The notes under the pieces were generated by a model, which made no database searches, had not been told where the DNA came from, and worked only from the letters and a program-made list of their open reading frames with translations. From NCBI GenBank assembly GCA_001839685.1, contig MLAK01000569.1, positions 8,399 to 72,398 on the forward strand: a stretch of 64,000 nucleotides of DNA, in the 5' to 3' direction. Positions 38,274 to 49,221 of this stretch are shown in pieces; the first letter of the stretch is position 1, and the number at the start of each line of letters is the position of its first letter. Source of the DNA: Tritrichomonas foetus. Taxonomy: Eukaryota; Parabasalia; Tritrichomonadida; Tritrichomonadidae. Position numbers and translations under genes: made by a program.

Positions 38274-40820
38274 ATGACTCAGATACTCTCCAGCGCAGGA
38301 TACCATGGGGAAGGGCGTCTTGGTCGAAAAGGAAGTTCGAATCAATTAAATCGTATACCAACAGAAATGCCGTCTTTACTTATGTTTTCATGCGGATGGA
38401 AACACAACATTTTTATTACGACCGAACATCGAGTTTTCGTTTGTGGAGATAACGGAGATGGTCAGCTAGGTCCAGAGCAGCAATCCTGCCTGGTTCCAAC
38501 TGAATCTACGAAATTAAGTATTCTCCATCCAATATGGTCATCATGTGGCGATAAAATAACAGCGTTATTATCAGAAGATGGACGAGTTTATGCGTGCGGT
38601 GTTGGATGGGGCGTTGGTCCTGTCGAATTAACGGCCCCATCAGAAGTTGTATATATCGCATGCGGCGTTTCCACGATTTGCGGAATTGGAGTCAATGGAG
38701 AATTCTATGTATGGTCAAATCATGCAGTTGAGGCTGTTCAACTAGCTTGTGATGCCCAATTTTGTGATTGTGCTGCTGGCAATTTCCAAACTTTTGGTCT
38801 TTCAACAACAGGCGTTTTATACGTTACAGGACGATCAAAATCATGTGGCCAAGGTAGGAAATGGTCATCGACCGAATTAGTACCAGTTTTATCTTTGTCA
38901 GGAATAGTCATTCGAAGAATTTTTGCATACTGTAATCACTCGGTTGCAGTTGATGAAGAAGGAAGGGTTTATGTATGTGGATCAAATAACTATGGGCAAC
39001 TTGGCTTAGGCGATATCCGAAAAGCAAACACTTTTCAACATGTTTCAATTTTTGATGATCACCCAATTATTGCTGCTTCACTTGGTGACACTTTTACTGC
39101 ATTTATTACCGAAAACTTAGAACTATACACCTGTGGTGATGGAGATGAATATCGGTTATGTAATACAACTATAGGAAAAGTGAAAGTCCCGGCACCTGCT
39201 GATGCAGCAATTGGTAAGTCTATTATGTGGATCAGCTGTGGATGCTCACATATGATAATTGCAGAAAATTTGGAAGAGGTCCCACAACATCCTGGACGTC
39301 AGCATTTCGGTTTGGATGGAACTACAAGAAGGAAGAGACGGAAACTTCCATTTAGAAATATTACTGATATGGTTTCATCGATAAACAAACCTGTTTGTAT
39401 CGATGTTTCAGATTTAGGCACAATTTGGACTGGATTTTTGAATGGTGATATTGTTGAATCTAAAGAAAATGGAATTTGTACCGTCGTTGGAACAACATCA
39501 AGAGGTTTGGTCATTAAAAAGAATACAGAAGAAAATGTTTTGGTTGATCTTAAAGATCTAAAGCGAGTTTTCGAAACATTAATAATTAAATCTCGACCAG
39601 GTTGTGAATTTGTTACAATGAAATCACGTGGTGGGTTTTCTTTACCAATTGATGTCAGTCCTAGTTCTTGTGAAGTTTTTGGATTTTGTCCAGGTGATCG
39701 AGTCAAACACCCTTTACTTGGTGAAGCAACTGTTGAAGGTGTTTTTGGAGCATGTCTCTGGTTCAAATTTGATGATGAAACAGGAATTACAACAGCTCTT
39801 GTTTCTGATGTTTCTTATTTACATAAATGGTTGAAAATAATTTCTGGTGGAAATGGAAGACAAGTTGAATACTTAACAATTAACAATCATGTTGTGCCAA
39901 TTGAAAAAAGTCCATGTAATGTCTTAAAAGACTTTAATTTGGAAGTTGGAGATTTGGTTGATTCAGAAAAAGGAATTTGTGAAATTATTGGCTGTTTTCG
40001 TCATTTTGCGATTGTTAGAGACGCAACAACTTATGCAATTTCTGAAGTATTTCCTTCTTCTTTACTTCTTCTTAGACGAGAAAGTTCTACACCTGTAATC
40101 GTTGAAAGATTGGCACTTAATGGATTTTCAGTCGAAATTGATGTTTCATGTAAACCTGATGATTTATTTAAACCGTTTGATCGTGTCATTACCAGTAGAG
40201 GACATGCTACCCTTTGTGGAAAAAATAATGGGAAATGGTGGCTTCAAACTGATGATGCCCTTTCTTTAGGTGGTGGAATTGGATTCACTTCTGATTCGAA
40301 TAGCTTCAAACTAGTTAGAAGGATTTGCAGTGATGCAAATCTAAACGGACTTTCAGTTTCAACTAATGATTTTAAAGATCTCCCTGTTTACCCAGATGAT
40401 GTTGTAATCATTGATAAAGGAAAATATCGAGTTGAAGGAATAAAAAATGGAAAAATTCAGTGTAAATCTTTGGCTGAAGGAAAAATTAAAGATAGAGACT
40501 TTTTACCAGTCGAGCTTGATAATATTTCAATCATTTTCAGAGCAGATTTACCAGCATCACGAATTTATCACTCTAAAACTGGAAATGGTTTGAACTTGTC
40601 TGTTTCAATGCGTGATTTCGTTGGAAGAAGATTTATTGCAGATGATATAATTGAAACGCCATTTGGAGTTGGACTTGTTGTTGGAATAGCAGATTCTAAT
40701 CTTGGCATTCACTTGAATTCTGAACAAGGAGTGAGTTTCTTTACTCCACAGGCAATTTATGACAATTCTTTGTTTAAACTAATCCAAAGAAGAGCAATTG
40801 TATCGATGATGAACAGATGA
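38274..40820 (+). CDS. RCC1-repeat protein with six-copy C-terminal module
   Basis: The protein has 848 residues from the first ATG (MTQILSSAGYHGEGRLGR); the preceding frame offers only TTG. Residues ~1-345 carry RCC1 (beta-propeller) repeats with VFVCGDNGDGQLG, VYVCGSNNYGQLGLGD and LYTCGDGDEYRL. The remaining ~480 residues are six imperfect copies of a ~80-residue unit. Each has a 'LNGFSVEIDVS' strand, a 'GDxV' turn (centred near 388, 470, 553, 631, 703 and 785), then a beta-rich 'GxxxVxG...W/hxhD' part, suggesting small SH3- or Tudor-like barrels. I know no name for this module. RCC1 proteins act as GEFs or scaffolds; the substrate here is unknown. Confidence 0.85.
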   Translation: MTQILSSAGYHGEGRLGRKGSSNQLNRIPTEMPSLLMFSCGWKHNIFITTEHRVFVCGDNGDGQLGPEQQSCLVPTESTKLSILHPIWSSCGDKITALLSEDGRVYACGVGWGVGPVELTAPSEVVYIACGVSTICGIGVNGEFYVWSNHAVEAVQLACDAQFCDCAAGNFQTFGLSTTGVLYVTGRSKSCGQGRKWSSTELVPVLSLSGIVIRRIFAYCNHSVAVDEEGRVYVCGSNNYGQLGLGDIRKANTFQHVSIFDDHPIIAASLGDTFTAFITENLELYTCGDGDEYRLCNTTIGKVKVPAPADAAIGKSIMWISCGCSHMIIAENLEEVPQHPGRQHFGLDGTTRRKRRKLPFRNITDMVSSINKPVCIDVSDLGTIWTGFLNGDIVESKENGICTVVGTTSRGLVIKKNTEENVLVDLKDLKRVFETLIIKSRPGCEFVTMKSRGGFSLPIDVSPSSCEVFGFCPGDRVKHPLLGEATVEGVFGACLWFKFDDETGITTALVSDVSYLHKWLKIISGGNGRQVEYLTINNHVVPIEKSPCNVLKDFNLEVGDLVDSEKGICEIIGCFRHFAIVRDATTYAISEVFPSSLLLLRRESSTPVIVERLALNGFSVEIDVSCKPDDLFKPFDRVITSRGHATLCGKNNGKWWLQTDDALSLGGGIGFTSDSNSFKLVRRICSDANLNGLSVSTNDFKDLPVYPDDVVIIDKGKYRVEGIKNGKIQCKSLAEGKIKDRDFLPVELDNISIIFRADLPASRIYHSKTGNGLNLSVSMRDFVGRRFIADDIIETPFGVGLVVGIADSNLGIHLNSEQGVSFFTPQAIYDNSLFKLIQRRAIVSMMNR

Positions 40821-41151
40821 TTTTGTATGCATTAAATTTAATATAACTATATATAAATGTTTTTGTATGTATTAATTTGTTTTATAATTGTTTATAATTC
40901 TAATTTGCTTTATTCTCTTTATTTTATTGGCTCGGTTTAGTTTGTCTTTGAGATTTGCGATTAGACATTCTGTGATGGAGTTTTGAACTTTTTCTATTAT
41001 TATTTGAACACTTGTTCACAAATGAGACCAAATAGCATGTGAAAAAGTTGGTGTATTTTTTGATCTTTGATTCGCGTCACTTTTTTGATTTCACCTTAAA
41101 TGAACCTGTTTGACCAAAAGAAACATCAAAATCGAAACAAAAAATCAAAAA
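40821..41151. other. Short intergenic region
   Basis: 331 AT-rich bases between two + strand genes, with nothing distinctive. The frame of the downstream gene extends a little upstream of its ATG but only from a TTG. Confidence 0.4.
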
Positions 41152-43959
41152 ATGTTTTTTTATTTTTTATTATGCACGTCTTTGTCAGTAGAAGAAGACA
41201 AATACCGACAGTGTGAACAATCCAAATTCTGTTTCCGAAATCGTGAAGTTGGAAGGCAATACTGGAAAATATTATATAAATCAATTGAATTCCATCCAGA
41301 TTATTTCCAAGCCATTATTCAAGATGACAAATATGACAAACAATTACTGCTCTATGTTTATATTCTTCATTCTAGCATCAGATTTCGAATTGAACCAACA
41401 GAAACTGAATCGTTTACTCGCTATGACACCTCGAAAGATCGAACAATAATTATGCAAAATGAACTAAACTTAACTCGTAAGCTTTCGCATGGACAAAATC
41501 AATCACACGTATTTTTACGATATTTGGATACAACAGTAACAATTCAAATGTCGCCATTTATGGCCACAATTTCAAATAAACGAGGTAAAATTACAACGAT
41601 CAATCCAGATGATACCGCAATTTTCGAACATAATCGCGATCGAAATAAATATCCAAGATTATTCGACGCCAATGATTTTAATGGCTTCATTGATAAAATT
41701 CCAAACGGCCCTACAGCAGTTGCAATGGATTTCTTCTTTCATGGTGATGCTGTCCGTTTAAACGGTCTCCCCGAACACACTTTAAATCTGACACTTCCCT
41801 TCACAATTCATAAATTAAGAAGAAGAGGTGAAATCGAATATCAAGCAATTTCTGATCCAATTCGGCTTTTCAACGTTGACATTAATCGCTATGAAGTCGG
41901 AAATCCAATGTCGATGTATGGCTCCATTCCATTTTTGATGGCCAGAGATGGATCTCGAACAAGTGGTCTCTTTTGGGCAAATCCAAGTGAAACATGGATT
42001 GACATCAGTGAAGAAAAACATGGAGTATCGACTAGATTCCTTTCTGAAGGTGGTTTTATCGATTTTTACGTGTTTTGTGGTGGTTCTTCACCAAATGATG
42101 TACTGCGTCAATACACGCAACTCACTGGACGTCCGCATCTTCCACAATCTTTTGCACTAGGCTTCCACATGAGTCGATGGGGATACAAAACTAGTAATGA
42201 AGTTCGCGAAGTCATTAAAAAACTCGATGAAAACATGTTTCCACATGATTCCATCTTTTTGGATCTTGATCATACTGATGATCGCTTATATTTCACATTT
42301 CATCCGCATAACTTCAAAGATGCTCAAAGATTACAAGATGAAATTGATCCACTAGAAAGAAAGTTAATTGCATTAATTGATCCGCATTTAAGAGTTGATT
42401 ATGGCTATCCAATTTTTGAAAAAGCATTTAATTCAAGATATCTTATTCGTACAAGAATTGATAGTGAATATACTGGTGAATGTTGGCCAGGAGATTCTGC
42501 ATGGGTAGATTTTGTTAATCCATGGGCTAGAGTATGGTGGGAAACTTTATTTGAATTTGAAAGATATGCAGGTAGCACTTTAACTCTTTATGTCTGGAAT
42601 GATATGAATGAACCTTCTGTTTTTAATGTGCCTGATGGAACTTGTCCAAAAGATGTTGTGCATTATAAAGGAATAGAAAATAGAGAAGTTCATAACGTTT
42701 ATGGACAACTAATGATTTCTTCAACTTATGGTGGACTTGTGAAGCGTGATTTTGAAGAAGATGATCGTCCTTTTGTTTTAACAAGATCATTCTTTGCTGG
42801 TTCTCAGAAATATGCATTTGCTTGGACAGGAGACAATACTGCAAGTTGGCAACAACTTCGAGTATCTCTACCAATGATTCTTTCTTTAGGATTATCTGGT
42901 ATGCCTTATGTTGGTGCTGATGTTGGTGGATTCTTTGATTCACCTGAGCAAGCACTTTTGACACGTTGGTACCAAGTTGGCGCATGGCTTTATCCATTCT
43001 TCAGATGCCATTCCCATCATGATACTCAAAGAAGAGAACCTTATCTATTAAGAGGTGGATATCAAGATGCCGCACGTCTTGCAATCCAAGAACGATACAT
43101 GCTTTCACCATATTGGTACACACTTGCACGACATGCAAATTTAAGTGGAACGCCAATTGTAAGACCACTCTTTTGGGAGTTTCCAAATGATAGAAGATTT
43201 GCTGATATTGAAGATAAAGCAATGCTTGGATCATCTTTACTTGTTCTTCCTGTGTTTGAAGAATTCCAAAGAGAAATGATTGTTGATTTACCATTCTGTC
43301 GCTGGTTTGATTTTCGAACACTTCAAGAAAAAACTACAAAAGAAGGGCCAACAAGAATCGAAACGCCAATTACAACAATTCCAGTTCTCATTCGAGGTGG
43401 GTCAATTGTTCCTATTAAAAATTGGAAAAGAAGAACAACATATCTCATGTTTAGAGATCCATTCACATTAATTATTGCATTAGATGAAGAAGGAAAAGCA
43501 TCTGGTGATCTTTATGTTGATGATGGCATGACTTTCAAATTTGGAAAGAAACATTTCATTCACCGAAGATATAATTTCGGTGATAATGTTTTATCATCAC
43601 GTCCTTTCAATGCACAACAAGAAAAAGGAGCATTTTTCGAAGACTATGATGTAAAAATAGAAAAAATACAAATTGCAGGACTCGAAAAAAGACCTGTAAT
43701 GGTTAGAGATGCAAATGATAAAGAATTTGAAACTGAATTTGTAAATGGAGTCTTAACAATTCATCGTGTGAACTTGTTTATCAAAGACAACTGGGCAATT
43801 GGATTCGAGTTTGAAGGTGAACTTCCTCCAGAAATTCCAATTGAAGGTGAAGAAGAAAATGAAGATGAAGATGAAGATGAACCAGGTAATGTGTCAGAAA
43901 GTTCAGCACAAGCTAAAGAAAATGAACCTAACAAAGAGCAGAAAAAAGATGAACTGTAA
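41152..43959 (+). CDS. GANAB: ER alpha-glucosidase II catalytic subunit (GH31)
   Basis: The protein has 935 residues from the ATG at 41152. The N-terminus MFFYFLLCTSLSVEE is a short signal peptide. The GH31 catalytic domain shows FALGFHMSRWGY, IFLDLDHTDDRLYFTF, the nucleophile motif WNDMNEPSVF (Asp484), the acid/base motif GDNTASW (Asp561) and GMPYVGADVGGFF. It trims glucose from N-glycans in ER glycoprotein quality control, feeding the calreticulin cycle. The C-terminal ~60 residues are Glu/Lys-rich and end in KKDEL, an ER-retention signal. In animals the alpha subunit usually relies on its beta subunit for retention, so its own KDEL is notable. The frame is intact, and the stop is TAA followed by A. 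Confidence 0.95.
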   Translation: MFFYFLLCTSLSVEEDKYRQCEQSKFCFRNREVGRQYWKILYKSIEFHPDYFQAIIQDDKYDKQLLLYVYILHSSIRFRIEPTETESFTRYDTSKDRTIIMQNELNLTRKLSHGQNQSHVFLRYLDTTVTIQMSPFMATISNKRGKITTINPDDTAIFEHNRDRNKYPRLFDANDFNGFIDKIPNGPTAVAMDFFFHGDAVRLNGLPEHTLNLTLPFTIHKLRRRGEIEYQAISDPIRLFNVDINRYEVGNPMSMYGSIPFLMARDGSRTSGLFWANPSETWIDISEEKHGVSTRFLSEGGFIDFYVFCGGSSPNDVLRQYTQLTGRPHLPQSFALGFHMSRWGYKTSNEVREVIKKLDENMFPHDSIFLDLDHTDDRLYFTFHPHNFKDAQRLQDEIDPLERKLIALIDPHLRVDYGYPIFEKAFNSRYLIRTRIDSEYTGECWPGDSAWVDFVNPWARVWWETLFEFERYAGSTLTLYVWNDMNEPSVFNVPDGTCPKDVVHYKGIENREVHNVYGQLMISSTYGGLVKRDFEEDDRPFVLTRSFFAGSQKYAFAWTGDNTASWQQLRVSLPMILSLGLSGMPYVGADVGGFFDSPEQALLTRWYQVGAWLYPFFRCHSHHDTQRREPYLLRGGYQDAARLAIQERYMLSPYWYTLARHANLSGTPIVRPLFWEFPNDRRFADIEDKAMLGSSLLVLPVFEEFQREMIVDLPFCRWFDFRTLQEKTTKEGPTRIETPITTIPVLIRGGSIVPIKNWKRRTTYLMFRDPFTLIIALDEEGKASGDLYVDDGMTFKFGKKHFIHRRYNFGDNVLSSRPFNAQQEKGAFFEDYDVKIEKIQIAGLEKRPVMVRDANDKEFETEFVNGVLTIHRVNLFIKDNWAIGFEFEGELPPEIPIEGEEENEDEDEDEPGNVSESSAQAKENEPNKEQKKDEL

Positions 43960-44991
43960 ATTGTTTGTAATAGATTTAATGTATAAATGAAAGAAGGGAA
44001 AGTTTCAGAAAAAAACTATTACTTAAGATTCTAATTGATTTGTATTAAGTTATATATTAATCATAAAATAGATTCTCTCAAGTTATACTTTTCTTTTAAG
44101 ATTTATCTATGTCCTTTATTTATCTTTATTCCTAATATGAATATGAAAGTTCGCTCATATCATTGTCAATGAAAGATACACAGAATAATTGAAGGAAACA
44201 CTTTTTAGAAGGAAATTGCTATATTTAATCCAAAAAACTGATTATTCGATTTTTTTCTGGTATAAATACAATTAAACGAACTTTATGAGTTAATGAGTAT
44301 GCATAAACTTTATCATTTGAGTGAAAAAGAACATCTTTAACACTTATTTCATTGAATTAGATTTTGGTAAAATTTGTACTAAGGAAGCTAGCACTGCTAT
44401 ATGTACTGATGTAGATGAATATTTCTTCACATAAGGATTCAAATTAAGATGAGAAAAAAATTAGCTGATGAAAAGTGATGATATATTTTTCATTGGAAAT
44501 CCTTAATTGAGTGCTTGTAAATCATCATATCCAATAAATTTTATTCTTTCCATCTATGATTAATTTCTTATTGGACAATTTTTAAAAGAACCAATGATGG
44601 AATTCCATTTAAATCATAACGAAGAGATTAAAGAATATTTGGAAAGTTTTGATATAAATATATAGATCGTTTCTAACCCATTCATGAGACAAAACATAAA
44701 TAAATATAATAAACTACGTTTCTTTTTAGTAACAATGTGAAATTATTAGGGTATGGTTGGTTATCTGGTGAAGCAACATACTTTGTGAGTCTGAAGTCAT
44801 TTATCTTCATTTGGGATTTCCACTTGCGAATTGAAAAAGAATACTAACTTCGTTCCGAGTTTAACATTAATTGTTTCGGCATAAAACTTAAGTTTATAAT
44901 ACTATAGTAATGTGATTATTGGTTGACATAATATGGATTTTGTTCTTATTTTAAAAGCATTAAGAATTGAGAAATGAATTGGCATTGATGC
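43960..44991. other. Intergenic between convergent genes
   Basis: 1.03 kb of AT-rich sequence with no frame, repeat or RNA gene that I can support. Confidence 0.5.
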
Positions 44992-46311
44992 TTATCTTTT
45001 ATAAGGTGGTTGTTTATCTGGAAATTTAGTTTTTTGATCATTTTGATTTTTAATAATTTTCTTCATAGCTGTTTCACTTATAGAAAAAAAATTCATAGTT
45101 ACCCCTGTGTTTGTAGATTTCTGCCATATGTTTTCCACAAGTGTAAAATTTTCACCATTCCTATCAAGAATTTCTTCTATATGTTCTTGCTTTTGATTGT
45201 CAATCAAAATTTGATAATATTGTTCATGTTTGTTTCTTAATTCAATAAAATTTGCTAAACTTGGCATGAACGAGCACACATACGACTTTTCTGATGATTT
45301 ATTAAGTTGTAAACTTGATAAAGCGAATCTACAAAGTGAAGACAATAAAAGTGTTTTTCGTGAACGAGTTCCCAAAAAGTTTTCATGATTTGCAGAATCT
45401 TGAAAAACAAGGGATTGTGGGGATTCTTTTATAAGAACATCATTATTTAATTTTGAAATAAAATGTGGAAATTTCTCAAGAGAAAGTCCAGCCAAGAAAA
45501 AATTTAGTTTATTTCCAATCAAATCGAAAAAATAAATCAAAAGTTTACTCAAACTTGTTTCACTTGGATTTTTTAAAATAACAAACAATGAAAAGTGAAC
45601 AAGTTCAGTTGATCCAAACCCACCTTCAAACGGTGAATCAATTTTATGTCCATGGATATAAATCTTTAAGATAAATAATAACTTTTTCAATAAATCATTG
45701 TGATTGTTTTTATAATAGTCCAAATAATTCATTACACGTTTTGTTGAAACAACACCGTTGAAATTACCAATACAAATATCAATTTCAAAACCAAAATAAC
45801 GATCCCGTGCTTTTACAATTGGAACTCTTGCGCTTTTAATCAATTTTCCATCATTTATCATTCGAGCTCTTGTTAATTCATTTAAAATTTGAGTTAAAAT
45901 CGTTAAATCATAATTTGAATCAAAAACTGGACGAGTTCGAAATATCTTTTCGTTTTTATTTTTATCTGTTGACAATTTGTTTGCTTGTTTAGAAATTTTA
46001 TCAATAAAAACAATTAAATCAATATCACTATTTGTTAAAAATGTGTCAGTCGCTGAACTTCCTTGAACAACAACACGTGAATTGGGAATGATGGTTTCGA
46101 TAAAATTAGTATATCGAATAATAGTGGATTTCCTCAAGAAATTTTCAGCTTGTGTTGGAACAAGCCAATTAAATAAATCATTCAACTCACAATCTAATCT
46201 ATCATAAGGATCTTCATCATTGTAAACTTTACCTTCAGGAGTCCATGGGCCAGAGATAAATGATCTTGGAAAAGTATTCATTAGCTTCTCTTTCACATGG
46301 GCATCATTCAT
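44992..46311 (-). CDS. Trf4/PAPD5-type non-canonical poly(A) polymerase
   Basis: The protein has 439 residues. The nucleotidyltransferase signature is clear: GSS at 84-86 followed by the metal-binding pair Asp96 and Asp98 in NSDIDLIVF, with the third carboxylate Asp178 in FEIDICIGN. The PAP-associated region follows, with FILKIYIHGHKIDSPFEGG and GSTELVHFSLF. The order matches yeast Trf4/Trf5 and human PAPD5/7, which oligoadenylate aberrant nuclear RNAs for exosome decay. The short Gly/Ser loop and lack of an RNA-recognition motif fit non-canonical enzymes. The C-terminus is Lys-rich and probably disordered. The frame is intact. Cytosolic relatives (Cid1/TUTases) are the alternative. Confidence 0.85.
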   Translation of the reverse strand: MNDAHVKEKLMNTFPRSFISGPWTPEGKVYNDEDPYDRLDCELNDLFNWLVPTQAENFLRKSTIIRYTNFIETIIPNSRVVVQGSSATDTFLTNSDIDLIVFIDKISKQANKLSTDKNKNEKIFRTRPVFDSNYDLTILTQILNELTRARMINDGKLIKSARVPIVKARDRYFGFEIDICIGNFNGVVSTKRVMNYLDYYKNNHNDLLKKLLFILKIYIHGHKIDSPFEGGFGSTELVHFSLFVILKNPSETSLSKLLIYFFDLIGNKLNFFLAGLSLEKFPHFISKLNNDVLIKESPQSLVFQDSANHENFLGTRSRKTLLLSSLCRFALSSLQLNKSSEKSYVCSFMPSLANFIELRNKHEQYYQILIDNQKQEHIEEILDRNGENFTLVENIWQKSTNTGVTMNFFSISETAMKKIIKNQNDQKTKFPDKQPPYKR

Positions 46312-47870
46312 ACATGAATGATCATAATTTCAAACATAGCTATTGAAAATTTGTGTGAATCACTTGACCAAATATAATGTCACTTTTGAGACGTTTCAAT
46401 TTTGATTCCAGGTATAAAACCTTCTTATCAAATGATCAATCTCAAAGTACATCATGCCAAATCACCAGGTTTGATATTTAATATATGTATGCTTGAATGA
46501 TTTCTCTTCTAAAGAATGTAGATATCTCATTAATAATCATAAATTACTGACATAAAAACATGGAAAAGATGAGAATATGAATGAGTTATTTAATAATGTC
46601 TTGAGCCATTATTTCTCAGGGAATCTTCCTGTTTGAAATCAAATTCACTATTAAATTCCGTTATTCCTATGAATGAAGTTACGAAATTTAAAGTTCTTTC
46701 AATTCTATGTAGCTGAACATGATAATAATATTACTAATAACACATTTGCCCTAAATGCTTCCAAAAAAATCTTTTTCGTTTCCGATATATTTTGGATATG
46801 ATCTTTCAAAGTATGATAGGTATATTATGATTCACTAGGAAATAAAAAAATCGATAATGAGAATGCATCATGTTGTGGTATGGCATTGAGGTCATTGCTG
46901 AAGAAATGAAGGATTAAAATGAGAAGCAAGGGAAACAGAAGAAAGACAAACATTGCTCTAAAAGAAGAGAATTATGATATTTCATTGCAGTACCTGAAAT
47001 GATGAAATAGTTAAAACTCGAGGATCTGTTTCTCATATAGAAACACTTGGTGCTTCAACATACTTTTTTGTTTCTTTAAAAAATGTGTACAGCTAATCAA
47101 GCGATAAACGGTATAGTTATTCATGGGTGTCTTGCCGGAATTGTGATTTGCAATGAAATTGGAGGTACTGGTTTTAAAGGCGTCAATCTTTCTTTGGAAA
47201 AAAAAGACAGCAAGATAATCAATTATTTAAGTGTAATGATTCAGAACAAGAAGTTATATGCCCAAACGAAGGTTAAACAATAGCCTTACTGAAGTAATTG
47301 GGGGAACAAAAAGAATTGAAATAGACACGAAACTGAAATTATTTGTGAAAAATAAGTTTCAATGTTATTTGAATTCATAGGGGTAATCTGAAAATATCAC
47401 ATATTTTAGAGAACCCAATATACACCTAACCAAAAGAATAGAAATTCACCTGTAACCAATTCTGGCGAAAGTTTATCTTCAAAAAATGTGATAATTCGAT
47501 AAATGCTGTTGAAAAGACCATTTAGGTTTTTTCTAATAAAAAAATAATAGCTGCTGAAAAGATTATTAATCTGACTTTTTCACTTTAACATATTTCTAAG
47601 AATCAACAAGCACATAAAAAAGAATTTGATCTGAGTAATTTTTACCCATTCAAAGAAAAAGGGCTACATCTCCCGGAATTATTCATTATAGACGGACTCA
47701 TTGACTATATAACCCGGATTGAGTGGTATGCTTAAGCTAAACAGATAAATTCACGTTGATTGAAATTCCATTGTTATTTTTTCCCTCGCAGTGCTTTTTC
47801 TGAACTCAGTAATAAACGATTGAAGGAGATCAATTCGGACTTGAGTTTATGTCTGTGTTGGGATATTCTT

Positions 47871-47905
<35 letters not shown>

Positions 47906-48009
47906 AGGAAAAGATGTTCTCGATGATGAAAGAACCGCGCTATTGAACCGTTGGATCAGAAAGATAGTGTGAATACTGTAATCAAAAATGCATCTATTCT
48001 ATTTTTGTT
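46312..48009. other. Intergenic, decayed DNA with 32-nt poly(T)
   Basis: 1.7 kb without a convincing gene. An uninterrupted T32 tract lies at 47873-47904. A 66-codon + frame at 47083-47283 (GGTGFKGVNL) has an ATG and a nearby ATAAACGGT motif (47104-47112), but no recognisable fold. It could be a fragment of a dead gene. This marks the switch from conserved genes to repeat-rich sequence. Confidence 0.45.
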
Positions 48010-49220
48010 TCCAGACACTTTATTGGACAATTATCTCAAAAGCTTTATCAACTGATGCCTGATGATGCAACACTTAATAGTTATTCTATTACAGAATATC
48101 ATGAAATTGCACTCACAGAACAAACTCTTAAAGATATCAGCGACATATTGTCAGGAAAAAAACATCATATTAAACAATGCCAATGCAACTGTAATAGCCC
48201 AAGTATGTCGTTCGTTAGACATAGAATGATTTCTTAATCAAATTCACAAATAGCAAAGTATTAACGAAGAATTGAAGAATTACTTCAGAAGAAATAAACG
48301 TTTTAAGCATTTGTTGTCTATTCACAGATGCTTATGCAACATAAATGTTAATAATTATGATGAGAAGTTTGAAGAAATTCGTATCAATGCAGAGTATGTT
48401 GATATATATTTAATGCTTCTCTTATAAGTGATTTCATTATCACACGACCTTTTCATCAAGTATATGTAAATTTTTTAAAAGATTTAGATGTATTTTTGAA
48501 TGAAAATGAAGAAGAACATGTTTCCTCAATTGTTTCAGTCTTTATGTTATAACAATTAGAGTTTGAATTACTTTGATAAATTAAAATAAGAAGAGGAATT
48601 ACGAATTTATCCAAAATTAGCAAGTGAAATCTATGTAACCGATCTTTATAACGAAATAATTTATTAAATAATAGATGACGATGACATTGAACAACCTATG
48701 AGTCTTATAAATCAGCATCCAATCTTGCTTGATTCGAATTATGATTCATTAAATCTTTTAGAATATGCTGTAATGAAAAATTCATGTAATTGTTTTTCTT
48801 TTCTAATGGAAAATATAAATCTTCACACTCCAAGATTATTCATGTATGCAATCAGAAGTTTTAACACAGATATTGTCTAAAAATGTATGAAAATCAAAAA
48901 GCAAAAACTCTGTCCAGTTAAAGAAGTCATCTAATCTCACCAACATGAAATTATGAAATATTTTCCAGATAATTTGACTGCAGAATATGCAAATATAATA
49001 TATTCATGCATTTATTGCTCCAATTATATAGGATTTGAGTATTTCCTTTGTGATCACTGCTATAGTGAGTTTCCCAATGCTCTCCAAGTTATTACACCAC
49101 ACTATATCGAAAAACAGATCATGGAAAATCAGCAATCATTGCTTGATTTATTGTCTCAAGCAAAAGGGGAAATTAAAACTATGAAAATGATAACAATGAT
49201 ATTGGTGATGAAGAAATCAA
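48010..49220 (+). pseudogene. Decayed ankyrin/DUF3447-type gene
   Basis: Broken frames on the + strand line up into one protein-like series: 48055-48237 (LTEQTLKDISDILSG), then ~48600-48880 with NLLEYAVMKNSCNCFSFLM, an ankyrin-like helix pair, then 48953-49225 with HEIMKYFPDNL. The order resembles the N-terminal region of the very large trichomonad ankyrin/DUF3447 family. At least four stops and frameshifts interrupt it (for example TAA near 48236 and 48878), and the ankyrin array is missing. It is a relic of a multicopy family. Confidence 0.55.
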
Positions 49221-49221
49221 T

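Noticed and set aside
47083..47283. 66-codon plus frame near a motif
   Set aside because: It has an ATG and a nearby ATAAACGGT, but no recognisable fold and is surrounded by decayed sequence. Noted only within the intergenic entry.
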